DNA from: an uncultured Dorea sp.
GTDB taxonomy: Bacteria > Bacillota > Clostridia > Lachnospirales > Lachnospiraceae
DNA length: 40,199 nt
Assembly: GCA_910587575.1 (NCBI GenBank)
Contig: CAJULU010000032.1
Location: 13,117-53,315 of the forward strand
Reading direction: 5' to 3'
The notes under the pieces are model-generated. The model was not told where the DNA came from. It saw nothing but the letters and a program-made list of their open reading frames with translations, and did no database searches. This document shows, one piece after another, positions 7,355 to 16,402 of the stretch. Positions within the stretch are counted from its first letter, which is position 1. Every line of letters starts with the position of its first letter. Position numbers and translations under genes: made by a program.

Positions 7355-7918
7355 TCAGGAATGGGGGGCCAGTAACCGGAAAAACAACGCTTCTAAATGT
7401 GGGTCAGTCTCAAAGACCCCACGGCGGGCCAGCGTTACGGTCTGGCTTCCAGGCTTCTTTATACCCCGCATGGTCATGCACATATGTTCCGCCTCTAACA
7501 TGACAAGTACGCCTTTGGGCTGCATATGTTCCATAAGTGCATCCGCAATCTGTCCGGTCAGTTGTTCCTGGAGCTGCAGCCGTCTTGCGAATACTTCTAC
7601 CGTGCGGGCCAGCTTGCTTAAGCCTGCGACCCTGCCGTCCGGCACATAGGCAATATGCGCTTTTCCGTAGAAGGGAAGCATATGATGCTCACAGGTGGAG
7701 TAAAAGGTGATATCCTTCTCTATCACCATCTCATTGTTGTCTGCATGGAAGGTGCGGCTTAAGTGTCTGCCTGCATCATCCTCCATTCCGCTGAAGAGTT
7801 CCGTATACATCCTGGCGATACGGTCGGGCGTGTCAAGGAGCCCCTCCCGGGAACTGTCTTCACCGATTCCTTCCAGAAGAAGCCGGACGCCCTGTCTGAT
7901 TTTGTCCTGATCTATCAT
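7355..7918 (-). CDS. folE: GTP cyclohydrolase I
   Basis: The 187-residue enzyme makes dihydroneopterin triphosphate from GTP, the first step of folate synthesis. Visible motifs are LLDTPDRIARMYTELFSG, the zinc-site segment STCEHHMLPFYGKAHIAYVP, GLSKLARTVEVFARRLQLQEQLT and EAEHMCMTMRGIKKPGSQTVT. The second zinc-site Cys is in HMC, so this is a zinc-dependent FolE1, not FolE2. Length is typical. It is preceded by folC and followed by the HD gene on the same strand. AAGGAT lies upstream of the ATG at 7918. The 82 bases between folE and folC are AT-rich and show no terminator. Confidence 0.95.
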   Translation of the reverse strand: MIDQDKIRQGVRLLLEGIGEDSSREGLLDTPDRIARMYTELFSGMEDDAGRHLSRTFHADNNEMVIEKDITFYSTCEHHMLPFYGKAHIAYVPDGRVAGLSKLARTVEVFARRLQLQEQLTGQIADALMEHMQPKGVLVMLEAEHMCMTMRGIKKPGSQTVTLARRGVFETDPHLEALFFRLLAPHS

Positions 7919-8000
7919 AATCTAATATCCTTATCATTTCATATCTTTCATTATATATATAATTATATATCTTTTCTAATTCCGATAAATAAATTTGCTT

Positions 8001-9326
8001 TCATTCCGATTGATGAGTACCTGTCATGTCATGCAGGCACCTGCCATAGTCTGACATCACCTGTCCCAGGCAGGAGAGGGAGCCAAAGGCAAGGATCACG
8101 TCATCATCCCCGGCCTGTGAGAGGGCATGGGTCACCGCTGCCCGGATGCTTTCCTCAGCCTGAATGGGAATGCCTTCTTGGCAGTGCCGTCTCATGACGC
8201 AGGCCAGGTCCTGTGCCGGAAGGGTACGGCCGGAATCCGGCAGATTCACCGTATGGACGGATTCTGCCAGTGGCCCCATAATACTGGCAATCTTCTCATA
8301 TTCCTTATCCCGAAACACCCCCATAATGTAGAGAAAACGTTTTCCTGGAAAATAGGTTTCCAGAGACTCTCTAAGCCGTTTTGCCGCCTCTTCGTTGTGA
8401 GCTCCGTCCAGGAAGAACAGCGGTTCTGTTCCCAGGCAGGTAAAGCGTCCGGGCCATAGAGTCTCTTTCAGTCCCTGCCGGACAGCCTCTTCACTGATGC
8501 GGTATCCCAGTGCCCGGAGCGTGGATATGGTTTCCAGGGCAGTCACGGCATTCTCAATCTGATGCCTTCCGGCGAGAGGGCAGAATACATGGCTTACTTC
8601 TTTATAAGAAAGAGTCTGTCCGTCACAGCCTTCTTGTATTACATCTGCCTGTCTGGAATCTGCCGTCACCAGGGGGCAGCAAAGGCGGGCGGCCTGTGCT
8701 TTCAGAATCTCCATGACTTCCGGCTGCTGTCTGGAAGTGACGGCCCTGCAGCCAGGTTTCAGAATTCCTGCTTTTACGGCTGCAATCTCTTCCAGAGAAT
8801 TTCCAAGGATTCCCATGTGATCCCGGCTGATGGAGGTAAATACGGCAAGAAGCGTATTGCGGATGACGTTGGTGGCATCCATGGCGCCTCCCAGGCCGCA
8901 CTCCAGCACCACCAGGTCACAGCCCTGTTCTTTGAAATACAAAAAAGCCATTGCCGTCTCGATTTCGAATACAGTCGGGAGCGTCTCACCGGCTGCCTCC
9001 ATACGGGCAATCGCTTTTCGGATCAGACTGGTCAGTCTGGCAAATGCGTCTTCCGGTATCCATTGTCCGTCTACCTGAATCCGCTCCAGATAGGAAACCA
9101 CTGTCGGCGAGAGATATCTTCCCACTCTGTATCCTGCCCTGCTCAATATCGTGGAGGTGTATGCAAGTACAGAGCCTTTGCCGTTCGTCCCGGCAATATG
9201 TATGAACTTAAGGTAATCCTGTGGATTCTTAAGTTCGCACAACAGCTTCTGAATCGTACCAAGACCAAGTACACTTCCGTATTTCGACATTTCGTCCAAA
9301 TATACCCTTGCTTCTTTATAGGTCAC
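8001..9326 (-). CDS. folC: bifunctional folylpolyglutamate synthase / dihydrofolate synthase
   Basis: The 441-residue Mur-ligase-type enzyme adds L-glutamate to dihydropteroate and to folates using ATP. Motifs are HIAGTNGKGSVLAYTS (P-loop), RVGRYLSPTV, VFEIETAMAFLYF, VLECGLGGAMDATNVI, SISRDHMGILG and FLDGAHNEEAAKRL, in family order. Translation begins at GTG 9326 with AAAGGAAA-type purines before it. It is the first gene of the minus-strand folate operon and is served by the promoter at 9375-9403. No dihydrofolate reductase gene is present in the window. Confidence 0.95.
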   Translation of the reverse strand: MTYKEARVYLDEMSKYGSVLGLGTIQKLLCELKNPQDYLKFIHIAGTNGKGSVLAYTSTILSRAGYRVGRYLSPTVVSYLERIQVDGQWIPEDAFARLTSLIRKAIARMEAAGETLPTVFEIETAMAFLYFKEQGCDLVVLECGLGGAMDATNVIRNTLLAVFTSISRDHMGILGNSLEEIAAVKAGILKPGCRAVTSRQQPEVMEILKAQAARLCCPLVTADSRQADVIQEGCDGQTLSYKEVSHVFCPLAGRHQIENAVTALETISTLRALGYRISEEAVRQGLKETLWPGRFTCLGTEPLFFLDGAHNEEAAKRLRESLETYFPGKRFLYIMGVFRDKEYEKIASIMGPLAESVHTVNLPDSGRTLPAQDLACVMRRHCQEGIPIQAEESIRAAVTHALSQAGDDDVILAFGSLSCLGQVMSDYGRCLHDMTGTHQSE

Positions 9327-9374
9327 GTTCTCGTTTCCTTTCCTTTCTTGTGTCTGTTATTTACGTCGGACTTA

Positions 9375-9403
9375 ATCATATCACTAAAACAGGATTATCA
9401 CAA
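9375..9403 (-). promoter_or_regulatory. promoter of the folate operon
   Basis: On the minus strand TTGTGA (9403-9398) and TATGAT (9380-9375) are 17 bases apart, placing the transcription start about 40 bases before the folC GTG. No THF-riboswitch-like fold was recognised in the short leader. Confidence 0.7.
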
Positions 9404-9552
9404 GAGAATTTGAAAAATAACATATAGAATATCAGATGGAAATGCAGAATCTTTTAAGGCAGGTCTCGTGACTATGCATATAAAAAAATGTTTGCAGGTA
9501 AGAAATTTATAGAAAATAGACATTTTATTTTATAGGAATCAAATATCAACAA

Positions 9553-9561
9553 TGCTATGAT
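9553..9561 (+). promoter_or_regulatory. extended -10 promoter of the sugar ABC operon
   Basis: TGCTATGAT (9553-9561) is an extended -10. The -35 region at 17-base spacing (TAGGAA) is poor, as expected for an activator-dependent promoter; the YesN-like regulator encoded downstream is the obvious candidate activator (inference). Confidence 0.5.
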
Positions 9562-9576
9562 ATATCCATAAAGACA

Positions 9577-9600
9577 TCCGGTATCAGATTAGATACCGGA
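9577..9600 (+). promoter_or_regulatory. 5' leader hairpin of the sugar-binding protein gene
   Basis: TCCGGTATC (9577-9585) pairs perfectly with GATACCGGA (9592-9600) around a six-base loop. It lies just after the predicted transcription start and 15 bases before AAGGAGG, so it probably stabilises the 5' end of the abundant binding-protein mRNA. It is also a possible protein-binding palindrome. Confidence 0.5.
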
Positions 9601-9628
9601 GACAAAACCAGTAAAAGGAGGAAAAGAG

Positions 9629-10984
9629 ATGAAGAAAAGAATTGCAAGACTGATGGCGCTTTCCATGGCGGCAGCAATGACGGCGTCGCTGGCAGCATGC
9701 GGCGGAGGAGACAGCAGCAGCGGCGGCAGCAGTGACGGTGGAAGCAGCGATGGCGGAAGTGCTTCCGGCGGGGAGAAGGAGATTATCTACTGGAATATCG
9801 GTACAGAGAGTCCGGATAAGGACGTCATTACGAAAGCGGTAGAGAAATTCAACTCTGAGACGGAATCCGGCTATACCGTAACCAGCATTCCTACCCAGAA
9901 CGATACATACAAGGAGAAGCTGGTAGTGGCCATGAGTTCCGGCGAGTGTCCGGATATGTATTCCTGCTGGTCAGGCGGCCCGATGTATGAGTACATTGAT
10001 TCTGGATTCGGACAGCCGATTGACGATCTGTTCAACGCTTCTGACATCAAGGATAAGCTGATGGAGTCAGCAATAGGCCAGGCTACTTACAATGATAAGA
10101 TTTACGCAGTGCCTTATCAGAATGTGTCCATGTCCGGTATCTTCTATAATAAGGAGATGTTTGACAAGTACAAACTGGAAGAGCCGAAGACTATGGCAGA
10201 TTTAGAGAAGATCTGTGACACCTTGAAAGAGAATGACATTACGCCGTTTGCACTGGCGAACAGTTCCAAGTGGACGGGTTCCATGTACTATATGAACCTT
10301 GCTGCACGTTACGGCGGACTGGAGCCGTTCCAGAAGGCAGTTGCAGGAGAAGGAAAGTTTACAGACGAATGCTTTATCAAAGCGGGCGAGAAGATTCAGG
10401 AGTGGGTAGAAGCAGGATACTTCCCGGATGGCGTGAACTCTCTGAGTGAGGATGACGGCCAGGCAAAACAGCTGATGTATCAGGAGACGGCGGGCATGTT
10501 GTTATGTGGTTCCTGGTATACAGGTACATTTGCTACAGATAGTGAGGAATTCTATGAGAAGATCGGCTGGTTCCCGTTCCCGGCAATCGAAGAGTCTGAT
10601 GCAGACCCGTCTATTATGATCGGTACGGTTGGTGACCAGTTTATCGTATTCAACTGCGAAGGCGAGAAATTAGAGGCTGCTTTTGAGTGTGCAGAGACAC
10701 ATCTGGATGATGAAGTAATCGACTTTGAAGTAGAGAACGGAAAGATTCCGCCGGTAATCGGAATTGAAGATAAGCTTACCGATTCCATTACGAAGGAAGT
10801 TGTAGAGGCAGCAAACAATGCATCTGAGATCCAGTTGTGGTATGACCAGTATCTGCCGCCGGCAGTTGCTACCGCACACCTTGACGGTCTGCAGGAAGTA
10901 TTCGGTCTGACGAAGACTCCGCAGGAGGCACAGGAAGCTATGCAGAAGGCTATGGACGAATATCTGGCAAATAAAGCAGAGTAG
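9629..10984 (+). CDS. carbohydrate ABC transporter substrate-binding lipoprotein
   Basis: The 451-residue protein begins with a lipoprotein signal peptide (MKKRIARLMALSMAAAM, then LAAC with the lipidated Cys at residue 24) and a Ser/Gly-rich linker to about residue 47. The mature part is a family-1 extracellular solute-binding fold (EIIYWNIGTES, KFNSETESGY, AVPYQNVSMSGIFYNKEMFDKY, MYQETAGMLLCGSWY). It would capture oligosaccharides outside the membrane and deliver them to the permeases encoded next. AAGGAGG is seven bases before the ATG. No ATP-binding subunit gene is nearby, so a shared MsmK-type ATPase elsewhere is likely. GH3 and GH43 neighbours suggest xylo- or arabino-oligosaccharides. 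Confidence 0.9.
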   Translation: MKKRIARLMALSMAAAMTASLAACGGGDSSSGGSSDGGSSDGGSASGGEKEIIYWNIGTESPDKDVITKAVEKFNSETESGYTVTSIPTQNDTYKEKLVVAMSSGECPDMYSCWSGGPMYEYIDSGFGQPIDDLFNASDIKDKLMESAIGQATYNDKIYAVPYQNVSMSGIFYNKEMFDKYKLEEPKTMADLEKICDTLKENDITPFALANSSKWTGSMYYMNLAARYGGLEPFQKAVAGEGKFTDECFIKAGEKIQEWVEAGYFPDGVNSLSEDDGQAKQLMYQETAGMLLCGSWYTGTFATDSEEFYEKIGWFPFPAIEESDADPSIMIGTVGDQFIVFNCEGEKLEAAFECAETHLDDEVIDFEVENGKIPPVIGIEDKLTDSITKEVVEAANNASEIQLWYDQYLPPAVATAHLDGLQEVFGLTKTPQEAQEAMQKAMDEYLANKAE

Positions 10985-11005
10985 AGTGTAGTTGATGTAA
11001 GAGAG

Positions 11006-11048
11006 GAGCTGTCGGGAAACCTGGTGTTATTTTCCGGTAGCTCTTTTT
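11006..11048 (+). terminator. attenuating terminator between binding protein and permeases
   Basis: An imperfect stem starts GAGCT (11006-11010) and closes with AGCTC (11039-11043), with GGGAAA/TTTCC inside, followed by five Ts. It sits between the binding-protein gene and the first permease gene, the usual place for partial termination that keeps binding protein in excess. Confidence 0.7.
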
Positions 11049-11109
11049 CAATCGCAGAGAGGGCTTACTGGGGAGAGCGTTTTTTGCAGAAAAAAGGAGG
11101 GATTTAGGA

Positions 11110-12012
11110 ATGGGTGGAAAAGAGATTTCTCTGGAGAAACTCAGACAGAGGGATACCAGGAGAGTTGCGTTTCTGTTTTTGGCGCCTGTGGCCATATTGA
11201 TGGCGATTTATGTGGTTTACCCTATTATCGATACATTTATAACGAGTACATATCAGTGGAACGGAATCTCGGCCGCAAAGAAGTTCATCGGGCTTGGGAA
11301 CTGGAAGACATTGATTGCGGATTCCAATTTCTGGATTGCGTTCCGTAATAACCTGGTAATCATGGTGCTGTCGATCTGCATCCAGATTCCCATTGGTCTT
11401 GCACTGGCAACGTTTCTTGATTTTGGCGGAAAGAAGCTCACTATTTTTAAGGTAATCTGGTTTATACCGCTTCTGATGTCATCCGTTGCAATCGGTTTCC
11501 TGTTTACTTATGCACTGGCAACCAACGGGGGACTTGTAAGTACGATTTCCGGATGGTTCGGCGGGGGCAACGTGGATCTGCTGGGGAATCCCAAGACGGC
11601 GCTTCTGACGGTCATCATGGTTATCTGCTGGCAGTTTACGCCGTTCTACATGGTGTATTTCATGGCGGCGTTTACCAATATACCTTATGACGTGTTCGAG
11701 GCGGCAAGGATTGACGGAGCTACCAGAGGACAGTATTTCTGGAAGATTGCATTTCCGCTTCTGGTTCCTTCCATGAAGAGTGCAGCTATCCTGTCCATGG
11801 TCGGATCTCTGAAATACTTTGACCTCATCTACGTTATGACGGGCGGAGGTCCCGGTACTTCCACAGAGTTGATGGCAACCTATATGTATAAGCAGTCTTT
11901 CAGCGTCTTTAACATGGGTTATGGTTCTGCGGTAGCCGGCGGTATGTTTATTCTGATTACGCTGGTATCACTGATTACCATGAAGATTCTGAACGGGAAA
12001 GAGGAGGCATAG
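11110..12012 (+). CDS. sugar ABC transporter permease, MalF/UgpA type
   Basis: The 300-residue inner-membrane permease has six evident hydrophobic segments, the first around VAFLFLAPVAILMAIYVVYPI. Its cytoplasmic EAA loop reads YDVFEAARIDGATRGQYFWKIAFPLLVPSM and docks the ATPase subunit. The ATG at 11110 follows AAAGGAGGGATT. The second permease gene begins four bases after its stop codon, so the two are translationally linked and should form a heterodimer. Substrate is inferred from context (beta-xylosidase-type genes downstream). Confidence 0.9.
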   Translation: MGGKEISLEKLRQRDTRRVAFLFLAPVAILMAIYVVYPIIDTFITSTYQWNGISAAKKFIGLGNWKTLIADSNFWIAFRNNLVIMVLSICIQIPIGLALATFLDFGGKKLTIFKVIWFIPLLMSSVAIGFLFTYALATNGGLVSTISGWFGGGNVDLLGNPKTALLTVIMVICWQFTPFYMVYFMAAFTNIPYDVFEAARIDGATRGQYFWKIAFPLLVPSMKSAAILSMVGSLKYFDLIYVMTGGGPGTSTELMATYMYKQSFSVFNMGYGSAVAGGMFILITLVSLITMKILNGKEEA

Positions 12013-12015
12013 GGT

Positions 12016-12864
12016 ATGGATCAGTATAAGAAGAATAAAACCAAAAGTGTCATCTGCTGGGTGATCGCATTTGCCCTGGCTATATTTTACCTCGTTGTCT
12101 CGTTTATGCCATTTATTTTTATGGTGCTGAACTCCTTTAAGGAGAAGTTCGAGATGCTGACAAAGGGAGTCTTCAATCTTCCGGATTCCTTGAATTTTGC
12201 CAATTATACGGAAGTGCTGACAGGTGGATTCGGCAGGTATTTTATGAACAGTGTCATTGTACTGACCATTTCTCTGGTGCTTTTGCTGTTCATTTCCGCC
12301 TGTGCGTCCTATCCGCTTGCAAGATTTAAGTTTAAGCTGGCGAATCCGATTTATGCGGGAATCGTGGCGTGTATGTCCATTCCGGTACATATCACACTGA
12401 TTCCGGTGTTTAAGATGTCAAAGGCAACAGGGCTTTATGACAGTATCTGGTCACTGATCGGGCCTTACATTGCATTTGCAGTGCCGATTTCCGTATTTAT
12501 TCTGACCAGTTTCATGAAGGAGATTCCACGGGAGATTGAGGAATCTGCAGAGATTGACGGCTGCGGTAAGGTTCAGATGTTTTTCTCCATGATCCTGCCG
12601 TTAGCAAAGCCGGGACTTGCCACGCTGGCAATCTACAACGGCGTAAATATGTGGAATGAATTCTCCTTCGCATACACGCTGACCCAGTCTTCGGCAAACC
12701 GTACGCTTCCTCTGGCAATCTGGGAATTCCAGGGACAGTATTCCATGAATACGCCGATGATTATGGCAGTCCTTACCCTAACGCTGTTACCGATGATCAT
12801 TATGTTTATTATCTTCCAGGATAAGCTGGTCAAAGGTATGACCGCAGGTGCGGTAAAAGGATAG
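12016..12864 (+). CDS. sugar ABC transporter permease, MalG/UgpE type
   Basis: The 282-residue partner permease has multiple membrane segments, the first at VICWVIAFALAIFYLVVSFMPFIF, and the conserved loop IPREIEESAEIDGCGKVQMFFSMILPLAKPGL, the EAA motif of MalG-type subunits. It ends in a short basic tail (KGMTAGAVKG) typical of this family. It is encoded four bases after the first permease and is followed by a terminator, closing the transport operon of three genes. Confidence 0.9.
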   Translation: MDQYKKNKTKSVICWVIAFALAIFYLVVSFMPFIFMVLNSFKEKFEMLTKGVFNLPDSLNFANYTEVLTGGFGRYFMNSVIVLTISLVLLLFISACASYPLARFKFKLANPIYAGIVACMSIPVHITLIPVFKMSKATGLYDSIWSLIGPYIAFAVPISVFILTSFMKEIPREIEESAEIDGCGKVQMFFSMILPLAKPGLATLAIYNGVNMWNEFSFAYTLTQSSANRTLPLAIWEFQGQYSMNTPMIMAVLTLTLLPMIIMFIIFQDKLVKGMTAGAVKG

Positions 12865-12874
12865 CAATCGTATA

Positions 12875-12942
12875 AAAACTGCCCCTGCCGGTATGTTCCG
12901 TATATTTCCAGGTACGGAGATGCTGACAGAGGCGGTTTTTTT
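12875..12942 (+). terminator. terminator of the ABC transporter operon
   Basis: AAAAACTGCCCCTG (12875-12888 region) pairs, with one wobble and one mismatch, with CAGAGGCGGTTTTT. An inner stem TCCGTA/TACGGA lies within the loop, and a run of seven Ts follows. Confidence 0.75.
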
Positions 12943-12953
12943 AGGGTATACTC

Positions 12954-12980
12954 TTGACAGTGGGTCTGTTGTGCTAAAAT
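12954..12980 (+). promoter_or_regulatory. possible promoter of the two-component system genes
   Basis: A perfect TTGACA (12954-12959) is followed 15 bases later by TAAAAT (12975-12980). The spacing is short and the implied transcript would start almost at the ribosome site of the kinase gene, so this is a tentative call. Confidence 0.4.
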
Positions 12981-12998
12981 AATTTGAGGAAAATGTTT

Positions 12999-14789
12999 AT
13001 GAAGAGATGGAAAGAACGTATCAGCAGATGGAAGTTTGACAGGAAGATGCAGGCTCTTGTTATCATATCTATCACCTTCACGACACTGATCGTCCTGATC
13101 GTGTCTACGGTCTCCTCCGTCACATCGCTTAAGGACAAGTCGATAGAGTTACTGCAGGATAAGAATGCTACGCTGGCGGAGAATTATCAGAATAAACTGG
13201 AGGATTATAAAGCTGCGGCAATCGCCCTTGTCATTGACGGGTCTGTACAGCGGTATCTGAAATGCAGTGATAAGCACACGCTTGAGTATGCGCTTGCGAC
13301 GACGGAGGCGAACAATGTTCTCTCCAGCAGTCTGAATATGTCATCGGATACGAATTTTATTGCTGTCATCAGCTATCAGATGGATGATTATCTCTACAGA
13401 GGGAAGGATGCGCTTGCGGCATCGGAGTTCCATAAGTCCTATGACAAGGATCTGGACCAGTGTATGAACGGGCAGGACAGTACGCTGAAGATTGGGTTTT
13501 CCAATGCCTATTATAAAGGGGAGCAGTATACGGTAAATGTGTATTTTCCCATTTACAGTCTGGCAAAAGTGCATGAAGAGAGGGGGCTTCTGTGTATGAA
13601 TTTCTCCAATCCTGTCTTAAACCAAATTGTGGGGGAGGAGACTGCCGGACAGAAGACGGAGGTTGTAAGTACGGACGGAACCGTGGTGGCTGCGGGAGAT
13701 ACGGAAAAGATGGGGACGGCTGTGGATTATACGAATCTGCTTGGTGAGGAACAGGGAAGCTTCTATGAGAAGGGCAGACTCTATGTCTACCGGAAGGTGC
13801 ACAGATGGAACTTTTATATTATCAGCAGTATTGCTTCTATAGAATTGTACCGGCCCAGTATCCGCATGATCTGTGTGATGATCGGGATTCTGCTGGTTCT
13901 GGTGGCGGTCTGTTATGTAATCGTGAAGAAAATTATCCAGAGGGTTTACCAGCCTCTGGACCGGGTGGTCCAGAACATGGATGACGTGGCGGCAGGTTCC
14001 CTGTCTGTCAGAATGGATGCCGGGTATATGGGGGAGGATTTTGCAAAGCTGGCGACAGGATTTAACTCCATGATGGAGGAGATTCTGGTACTGATGGAGC
14101 AGGTCAAGCAGGAACAGCATCAGATTGAACAGATCCGATTTAATTCCCTGCAGTCCCAGATCCAGCCCCATTTCCTATATAATACCCTGGACTGTATTCA
14201 CTGGCAGGCGGTGGCAGACGGGAATCAGGAGATCTCCACCCTGGTAAAGGCGCTGGCAAGATATTACCGGATCTGCCTGAGCAAGGGCCATGACGTGATT
14301 TCCCTGGAGATGGAGATTGAACATGTCCGTAATTATCTGATTATCCAGAATATGCGGTATGACCATATTATCGGAATGGAGATCAGTATGGAGGAAGACT
14401 GTAAAGAGGCGATGATTCCCAAGCTTACGCTTCAGCCTCTGGTGGAGAATTCGATCTACCATGGCATTAAGATCAAGCAGGGGAAGGAAGGGAGCATTTC
14501 CCTCCAGGCGGTGCGCCAGGGAGATCTGGTGAAGCTGACCCTGGCAGACACGGGGACGGGCATGACCCAGAAACAGATTGACGAGATGAACCAGCAGCTG
14601 TCGGTGTATGATGAGTCTTTCGGGTATGGGGTAAGGAATGTGAATAAGCGGATTGAACTTCTCTATGGTGCGGGTTACGGGCTGCATTATCTGAGGAATT
14701 CGTTCGGAGGCGTCACGGTGGAGATAAGGATCCCCTATGTGACGAAGATGCAGGAGGATATGATGCAGGGGGCGATGATCCATGTATAA
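12999..14789 (+). CDS. YesM-type sensor histidine kinase
   Basis: The 596-residue membrane kinase has a first transmembrane helix near residues 20-42 (ALVIISITFTTLIVLIVSTV), an extracellular sensor of about 240 residues, a second helix (ICVMIGILLVLVAVCYVIV) and a HAMP region. The His-kinase domain carries the phospho-acceptor at His391 in QIQPHFLYNTLD, followed by LQPLVENSIYHGI and a GTGMT ATP lid. This is the YesM/LytS-like class that pairs with AraC-type regulators to sense carbohydrate or binding-protein state. The ATG at 12999 is chosen because GAGG lies nine bases upstream; in-frame TTG 12984 and ATG 12993 are alternatives. The regulator gene overlaps its last 8 bases. Confidence 0.9.
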   Translation: MKRWKERISRWKFDRKMQALVIISITFTTLIVLIVSTVSSVTSLKDKSIELLQDKNATLAENYQNKLEDYKAAAIALVIDGSVQRYLKCSDKHTLEYALATTEANNVLSSSLNMSSDTNFIAVISYQMDDYLYRGKDALAASEFHKSYDKDLDQCMNGQDSTLKIGFSNAYYKGEQYTVNVYFPIYSLAKVHEERGLLCMNFSNPVLNQIVGEETAGQKTEVVSTDGTVVAAGDTEKMGTAVDYTNLLGEEQGSFYEKGRLYVYRKVHRWNFYIISSIASIELYRPSIRMICVMIGILLVLVAVCYVIVKKIIQRVYQPLDRVVQNMDDVAAGSLSVRMDAGYMGEDFAKLATGFNSMMEEILVLMEQVKQEQHQIEQIRFNSLQSQIQPHFLYNTLDCIHWQAVADGNQEISTLVKALARYYRICLSKGHDVISLEMEIEHVRNYLIIQNMRYDHIIGMEISMEEDCKEAMIPKLTLQPLVENSIYHGIKIKQGKEGSISLQAVRQGDLVKLTLADTGTGMTQKQIDEMNQQLSVYDESFGYGVRNVNKRIELLYGAGYGLHYLRNSFGGVTVEIRIPYVTKMQEDMMQGAMIHV

Positions 14790-16353
14790 GGTAATGATTG
14801 TAGATGATGAGAAAATGATCCGGATGGGGATCAGGAAGGTGATTCCATGGCCGGAACTTGGGGTGGGACAGGTGTTTACCGCAGGTTCTGCCAGGGAGGC
14901 CCTGGAACTTCTGGATGAGTACCGGCCTCAGATTATGATTACGGATATCAGAATGTCCGGGATGTCGGGACTGGAACTGATCGAGGCAGCCAAGGAGATC
15001 TTACCGGCGCTCCGGGTGCTGGTACTGACGGGGTATGACAGTTTCGAGTATGCCAGACAGAGCCTGCGGCTGAAGGTACAGGATTTCTTTCTGAAACCGG
15101 TGGAAGAGTCGGATCTGTCCCAGGCAATCCGGGAACAGGTACAGATTCTTGAGGTGGAGGAAGCGGCGGCGAAGAGTTCCATGCTGGTGCGCCGGACAAA
15201 GGGAGTGGCGGAGCAGATGCGTCTGGAGACCTGTATGCGAAGCCTGGTACACCGGAGGGGGGAGAACAGCCAGATTATTGCGGATCTTGGGGAATTTTAC
15301 CGTCTGGATAGTTTTTACGGGTTCCAGGTGATGCTGATCGCACCGTCCCTTTGTCTGGAGAATCAGCCAACGGAAAAGAACTTCCGGGAAATGTCCATGA
15401 AAAATATCTGTATCAGTATTGTGGATGCCGAGGAGGAGGGGATTACCTTCTTTGATGATGACGGAACCATTGCTGTGGTGTACTTCTTAAGGGATAAGGA
15501 AGACTCTGTGCTGGAAAAGACCCGGAAGCTGTCGGATATCCTGCAGGACGAGTTTGACTGTAAACCGAAGATGGTGATCGGCAGCGTTGCGGAACGGGTG
15601 GAGGGACTGTATGTCTCTTACCATGATGCGAGGCATCTGCTGGATACGGAGAAAGAGGGGATCCAGGACATTGTCCAGCTTCTGGGGGAGCAGAACAAGG
15701 ATCATATTTTCCGGGATATCTATGTGGAACTCAAGGAGATCATGTGTAGCAACATCGGCAATACGGAGTATGTCATGAAAGCGTTCCGTACATTTGCCAA
15801 GGCATCGGAATCCTACAATCTGTCCAGGCAGACGGTCCGGCGGCTGTGTTTCGAACTGGCAAGCTGTATCTATTTTTCTTATACCGGGGAAGCCGGGGAG
15901 GCGGATACCGGGAAGCTGGATGCCTTGTCAAAGAGCCTGCGTGCTGCTTCCAGGGAAGAGGCGTGCAATGTGACGGAGATGTTTCTGACGCAGATGCTTG
16001 GCGGGCAGGATGAGAACGTGCATGAGATTATTGCCAAGGCAAAGTATTATATCTCCGAACATCTGGCGGAGGAACTGACGGTGTCTAATATTGCCGTGTC
16101 ACTGTATATTACGCCTAATTATTTTTCAAGGCTTTTTAAGCGGGTGACGAAGGAAGGATGTAACGAATATATTGTGCGGAAACGGATTGAGAAGGCCAAG
16201 TCGCTGCTTGATACCACAAGTCTGAAGATCGGGGAGATTGCGCTGATGGTGGGGTATCGGGATACGAATTATTTTTCACTGGCTTTTAAGAAGCATACAG
16301 GGAAATCGCCCACGAAATACCGGGAAGAACTTCAAGGGGTGGGCGAGGCGTGA
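14782..16353 (+). CDS. YesN-type response regulator with AraC DNA-binding domain
   Basis: The 523-residue regulator has a receiver domain with the acidic pair DDE at residues 8-10, phospho-acceptor Asp55 in IMITDIRMSG, and the switch lysine in FFLKPVEES. A long middle region follows. The C-terminal AraC/XylS pair of helix-turn-helix motifs is visible at VSNIAVSLYITPNYFSRLFK and IGEIALMVGYRDTNYFSLAFKK. It overlaps the kinase gene by eight bases, so the two are co-translated. It probably activates the weak-(-35) promoter of the ABC operon and perhaps the GH genes when the matching oligosaccharide is present. Confidence 0.92.
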   Translation: MYKVMIVDDEKMIRMGIRKVIPWPELGVGQVFTAGSAREALELLDEYRPQIMITDIRMSGMSGLELIEAAKEILPALRVLVLTGYDSFEYARQSLRLKVQDFFLKPVEESDLSQAIREQVQILEVEEAAAKSSMLVRRTKGVAEQMRLETCMRSLVHRRGENSQIIADLGEFYRLDSFYGFQVMLIAPSLCLENQPTEKNFREMSMKNICISIVDAEEEGITFFDDDGTIAVVYFLRDKEDSVLEKTRKLSDILQDEFDCKPKMVIGSVAERVEGLYVSYHDARHLLDTEKEGIQDIVQLLGEQNKDHIFRDIYVELKEIMCSNIGNTEYVMKAFRTFAKASESYNLSRQTVRRLCFELASCIYFSYTGEAGEADTGKLDALSKSLRAASREEACNVTEMFLTQMLGGQDENVHEIIAKAKYYISEHLAEELTVSNIAVSLYITPNYFSRLFKRVTKEGCNEYIVRKRIEKAKSLLDTTSLKIGEIALMVGYRDTNYFSLAFKKHTGKSPTKYREELQGVGEA

Positions 16354-16402
16354 CAGTGGTAATTTTTTTAAATTGAAAGGAAAGGATAGAAAGGTGTCAA
16401 TT

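Noticed and set aside
8562..9413. 283-codon open frame on the plus strand
   Set aside because: It is antisense to folC, whose motifs are all intact. The plus frame has no recognisable domain and no ribosome site.
9327..9628. Possible THF riboswitch in the folC leader
   Set aside because: The leader from the predicted start is only about 40 bases, and the conserved motifs of that riboswitch were not seen.
14175..14783. 202-codon minus-strand frame opposite the kinase gene
   Set aside because: His/Leu/Arg-rich shadow of the histidine kinase coding sequence, with no family features.
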